The translations under genes were made by a program, and so were the position numbers. A stretch of 64,000 nt of DNA from Flavobacterium wongokense (GTDB lineage: Bacteria; Bacteroidota; Bacteroidia; Flavobacteriales; Flavobacteriaceae). Each line of letters begins with the position of its first letter. Within the stretch, counting starts at the first letter, position 1. Of the stretch, positions 61,313 through 64,000 are shown piece by piece. The DNA lies in contig NZ_JAKIHP010000001.1 of NCBI RefSeq assembly GCF_021608265.1, forward strand, positions 1,302,001-1,366,000. The letters run 5' to 3'. Below the pieces are notes generated by a model. It did no database searches and was not told the DNA's origin. It was given only the letters and a program-made list of their open reading frames with translations.

Positions 61313-62080
61313 TTAGCTTGTCAAAAACCTTGCCGTTTCCTCAAAAAATCCTTTCGGGTTTTCGGCATGAAGCCAATGGCCAACATTCGGAATTGTAGCA
61401 AATTCAACATTTGGGAAGTGTTTTTTGATTTCAGGAAAATCGGAATCCAAAACGTATTTCGAATTTCCGCCACGGATGAAAAGCGTTGGTTTGTCAAAAT
61501 GATTGGCTTCAGGCAATGCTTCGCCAATTCCTTCAATCTTCGCATTGAAAACAGGGAGATTGAATCTAAAATCCAATTGGCCTGGTTCCTTCCAATATAA
61601 ATTTTTCATCAGGAACTGGCGTGTGCCAAAATCGGGAATGAACGGATATAAGATTTCTTCTACCTGAGCTCTGTCGGGTTTTGTTGAAAAATCGACAGTA
61701 TTCAATCCGGCTAAAATGTCCTGATGATGTGGCGCATAATATTTTGGGCCAATATCGGCAACGATTAATTTCTCAACCATTTCGGGATAAGTCGTCGCAA
61801 AAAGCATCGCTACTTTTCCGCCCATGGAATGCCCGATTATTGAAACATTGGCCAAATTATAATGTTGGCAATATTCCAAAATATCGTTTGACATTGCCGT
61901 ATAACTGAATTCATCCGAATGGAAACTCTTTCCGTGATTCCTCAAATCAACCATGTGCACCTGAAAGCCTTCAGCGGCATAAAGCGAACCAAATGATTTC
62001 CAATTATCAGACATTCCGATAAAACCGTGAATGATTAAAAGAGGTGTGCCTTCGCCTTCGATTCTGGAGTGTAACAGCAT
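61313..62080 (-). CDS. Alpha/beta hydrolase (esterase-like, YbfF type)
   Basis: 255 residues. Nucleophile elbow SIIGHSMGGKVAMLFA (Ser within GHSMGG); oxyanion HGFIGMSDNW; catalytic Asp probably in FIRGGNSKYVLDSDFPEI; and His in IPNVGHWLHAENP. Hydrolyses an ester, perhaps acyl-CoA or a lactone; substrate unknown. Its start overlaps the pdxJ stop by one base (TAATG at 62078-62082), so the two are coupled. Confidence 0.92.
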   Translation of the reverse strand: MLLHSRIEGEGTPLLIIHGFIGMSDNWKSFGSLYAAEGFQVHMVDLRNHGKSFHSDEFSYTAMSNDILEYCQHYNLANVSIIGHSMGGKVAMLFATTYPEMVEKLIVADIGPKYYAPHHQDILAGLNTVDFSTKPDRAQVEEILYPFIPDFGTRQFLMKNLYWKEPGQLDFRFNLPVFNAKIEGIGEALPEANHFDKPTLFIRGGNSKYVLDSDFPEIKKHFPNVEFATIPNVGHWLHAENPKGFFEETARFLTS

Positions 62081-62793
62081 TATTTCAGTTTTTGAAGATA
62101 TTGACTGACTACGTTTTCCAATCCAAGATACAAAGCTTCGGAAATCAAGGCATGGCCAATCGAAACTTCCAATAATCCCGGAATGTTTTCCTTGAAGAAT
62201 TGGATGTTATCCAAACTCAAATCATGACCGGCATTAATTCCGATTCCCAATTCGTTGCATAAAACTGCTGCTTTTGTATAAGGTTCGATGGCGTTTTGAT
62301 TTCCCAAGCCATATTGATGCGCAAAGGCTTCGGTATACAATTCGATGCGGTCTGTTCCTGTTTTTTTGGCGCCTTCAATCATTCCCAAAACCGGATCAAC
62401 GAAAATTGAAGTACGGATTCCGTTGCGTTTGAATTCGGCAATGACTTCGGTTAAATAGGATTCGTTTTTCACAGTATCCCAGCCAGCAGAAGAGGTAATC
62501 GCGCCAATGGCATCGGGAACCAAAGTCACCTGTTCGGGTTTGCATTCCAAAACCAAATCGATAAAATTGTGCTGCGGATTGCCTTCGATGTTGAACTCGG
62601 TGTAAACAACCGGACGCAAATCGCGCGCATCCTGATAACGGATGTGCCTTTCGTCTGGTCTTGGGTGAATAGTGATTCCCTGTGCGCCAAATTGTTGGAT
62701 GTCTTTGGCAACCTGCAATAAATCAGGGACATTGCCTCCGCGGGCATTTCGCAATGTCGCTATTTTGTTGATGTTTACGCTTAATTTTGTCAT
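62080..62793 (-). CDS. pdxJ: Pyridoxine 5'-phosphate synthase
   Basis: 237 residues. Condenses 1-deoxy-xylulose-5-phosphate with 3-amino-2-oxopropyl phosphate to pyridoxine 5'-phosphate (DXP-dependent vitamin B6 path). TIM-barrel. Visible: N-terminal [32 protein letters not shown] (His and Glu at the active site), and [15 protein letters not shown] with [14 protein letters not shown]. The dxs gene at 10642 provides one substrate. Divergent from the CBS gene. Confidence 0.96.
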   Translation of the reverse strand: MTKLSVNINKIATLRNARGGNVPDLLQVAKDIQQFGAQGITIHPRPDERHIRYQDARDLRPVVYTEFNIEGNPQHNFIDLVLECKPEQVTLVPDAIGAITSSAGWDTVKNESYLTEVIAEFKRNGIRTSIFVDPVLGMIEGAKKTGTDRIELYTEAFAHQYGLGNQNAIEPYTKAAVLCNELGIGINAGHDLSLDNIQFFKENIPGLLEVSIGHALISEALYLGLENVVSQYLQKLK

Positions 62794-62886
62794 CTGATAA
62801 AAATATGATTACAAAAATACAAAGTAAAACTACGCCGTCATATCGCAAATTTTGATTATTTTGCAGTCGCTAAAAGAAAAGAATAT

Positions 62887-63546
62887 ATGAGGCAACTTTC
62901 AGAGTACATTAATAACGATTTCAAACCTTTTTCGAGTACGGATTCTGTGACGGACGTTCAGGAATTCTTTGTAGATATTAATTATTCCCATTTTCCGGTT
63001 ATGGATAATGACATATATATAGGTAGCATTTCGGCTGTTGATGTAGAAACATTTGAAGCACAAAAACCCATTACCGATTATCGTTATACGCTTGAAGGTT
63101 TTTTTGTCAGAACGACGATGATTTGGTTGGATATTTTAGAGGTTTTTGCCCGAAACAATGCCAATGTTGTTCCGATTTTGGATGAAAACAATAAATACAT
63201 AGGCTATTACGAAATCACTGATATTATAAAATTTTTGAATGAAACGCCATTCCTCAAGGAAACAGGTGGAATCATAGTGGTTGAAAAACCGGTTGCTGAC
63301 TATTCAATGAGCCAGATTACGCAAATCGTGGAAAGCAACAATGGAAAGCTTCTGGGCGTTTTTGTTTCTCAGGCTGATGCTGAAAAAGTGCAGATAACCA
63401 TCAAAACCACGTTGGGCAGCATGAATGAAATCATTCAGTCATTCCGTCGTTACAACTACGAAATCATCTCGGAACATCAGGAAGATGATTATTTGAATAC
63501 CTTAAAGGAACGTTCGGAATATTTGGATAAATACCTTAATATCTAA
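62887..63546 (+). CDS. Tandem CBS domain protein
   Basis: 219 residues. CBS1 at about 8-60 (FKPFSSTDSVTDVQEFFVD), CBS2 at about 70-125 (WLDILEVFARNNANVVPILD), and a C-terminal region 140-219 with an ACT-like or regulatory fold (GGIIVVEKPVADYSMSQITQ). CBS pairs sense adenosyl ligands; function here is unknown. It is 5 bp before nadK, so the two are cotranscribed, and the pdxJ / CBS / nadK layout suggests a cofactor-metabolism link, by inference only. Confidence 0.9.
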   Translation: MRQLSEYINNDFKPFSSTDSVTDVQEFFVDINYSHFPVMDNDIYIGSISAVDVETFEAQKPITDYRYTLEGFFVRTTMIWLDILEVFARNNANVVPILDENNKYIGYYEITDIIKFLNETPFLKETGGIIVVEKPVADYSMSQITQIVESNNGKLLGVFVSQADAEKVQITIKTTLGSMNEIIQSFRRYNYEIISEHQEDDYLNTLKERSEYLDKYLNI

Positions 63547-63551
63547 CGAGT

Positions 63552-64000
63552 ATGAAAGTTGCCATCTTCGGACAATATTATCAAAACGACACCAGGCCAA
63601 TCATCAAGGATATTTTTGTTTTTTTCAACAGGAATAATGTTGAATTGGTCATTGAGGAAAAGTTCCTGAAAATATTGTACGAACAGGAAATCGTTGGGCG
63701 TGAATACAAAACCTTTTCATCGCACACCGATTTAGACAGCAGCTTTGACATTCTCATCAGTATTGGTGGTGACGGAACCATTTTGAGGGCAGCAACCTAT
63801 GTACGCGACTCGGGAATCCCAATGCTTGGGGTAAATGCAGGGCGTCTCGGTTTTCTGGCTAAAGTGCAGAAAGAAAACATCGAAGCATTTCTTAGGGTTG
63901 TGCTGGAAAAAAAATATACCATTTCTGAAAGGGCATTGCTAAGCATGCAATGTTCGCCAGATGCCGGAATCGAGATAGATTTTGCGATGAACGAAGTTTC
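63552..64000 (+). CDS. nadK: NAD kinase, 5' part only
   Basis: Starts ATG 63552 (MKVAIFGQYYQNDTRPIIKD) and runs off the window after 149 codons, still in frame. NAD kinase makes NADP from NAD and ATP. The glycine-rich GGDGT motif is in ISIGGDGTILRAATYVRD, followed by GVNAGRLGFLAKV. Both are diagnostic. The conserved NE of the NAD site is at FAMNEVS at the very end. Normal full length is about 290; the remaining half lies outside. Confidence 0.93.
   Translation, partial: MKVAIFGQYYQNDTRPIIKDIFVFFNRNNVELVIEEKFLKILYEQEIVGREYKTFSSHTDLDSSFDILISIGGDGTILRAATYVRDSGIPMLGVNAGRLGFLAKVQKENIEAFLRVVLEKKYTISERALLSMQCSPDAGIEIDFAMNEV

Noticed and set aside
1..64000. Defence system, secondary-metabolite cluster or integrative element
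   Set aside because: Apart from a lone P450 and a lone GH3-family enzyme, every gene is housekeeping or common Flavobacteria content; no restriction, Abi, toxin-antitoxin, integrase or transposase genes were seen.

Overview
The window looks like an ordinary core-genome stretch of a Flavobacterium-type bacterium (Bacteroidota, Flavobacteriia). This rests on several things read from the sequence: gldE and gldD gliding-motility genes behind mutY and ssb; a complete alternative complex III (actA-F) followed by cytochrome c oxidase subunits II and I; DUF2723/GT117, GH3-like and DUF2797 families common in this phylum; promoters with the Bacteroidota TTG-N17..21-TAnnTTTG pattern; starts without Shine-Dalgarno sequences; and moderately low G+C. 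The species cannot be named from the sequence alone.

Layout. 1-2.9 kb: the 3' part of a large outer-membrane protein gene and a lysine-rich secreted protein. 3.2-6.8 kb: class Ia ribonucleotide reductase, nrdB then nrdA. 7.0-10.4 kb: small membrane and hypothetical genes, a GNAT acetyltransferase, dGTPase (dgt) and a small HTH/coiled-coil protein preceded by a 21-bp-period tandem array. 10.6-16.2 kb: dxs, tadA, a SIMPL protein, RNase G/E, a 30-codon basic ribosomal-type protein and HU. 16.3-21.2 kb: mutY, ssb, gldE, gldD, a metal-binding lipoprotein and an EamA transporter. 21.2-25.7 kb: a two-gene M16 protease pair, then rplU and rpmA. 25.8-31.0 kb: a polysaccharide deacetylase, a GT117-type membrane protein, tRNA-Gln(UUG) and a tandem universal stress protein. 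31.1-36.2 kb: the rimP-nusA-infB operon with a possible leader terminator, and a SPOR protein. 36.4-48.0 kb: the respiratory operon actABCDEF-coxBA, about 11.6 kb all on one strand. 48.1-53.9 kb: ruvB, a cytochrome P450, queG, a DUF2797 protein and a GH3-family protein. 53.9-57.4 kb: a 49-aa lipoprotein coupled to a second EamA transporter, and a TonB-receptor-like protein. 57.4-61.3 kb: clpX, clpP, tig and a small four-TM protein. 61.3-64.0 kb: an alpha/beta hydrolase, pdxJ, a CBS protein and the start of nadK.

How the genes work together. Themes are DNA and nucleotide maintenance (nrdAB, dgt, mutY, ssb, ruvB), the translation/transcription core (rplU, rpmA, rimP, nusA, infB, tadA, queG, tRNA-Gln, RNase G), protein quality control (tig, clpP, clpX, M16 pair), cell surface and gliding, and the quinol-to-oxygen electron chain. 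I see no phage, IS transposase, CRISPR array or recognisable defence system.

The unexpected material is non-coding. There is a five-copy intergenic repeat family with a variable hairpin. Two convergent gene junctions each carry a terminator duplicated about 150 bp apart, in one case including the last ten codons of the RNase gene. A ten-unit, 21-bp-period array lies upstream of a small HTH-like gene. A terminator-shaped hairpin lies inside the rimP-nusA-infB leader.
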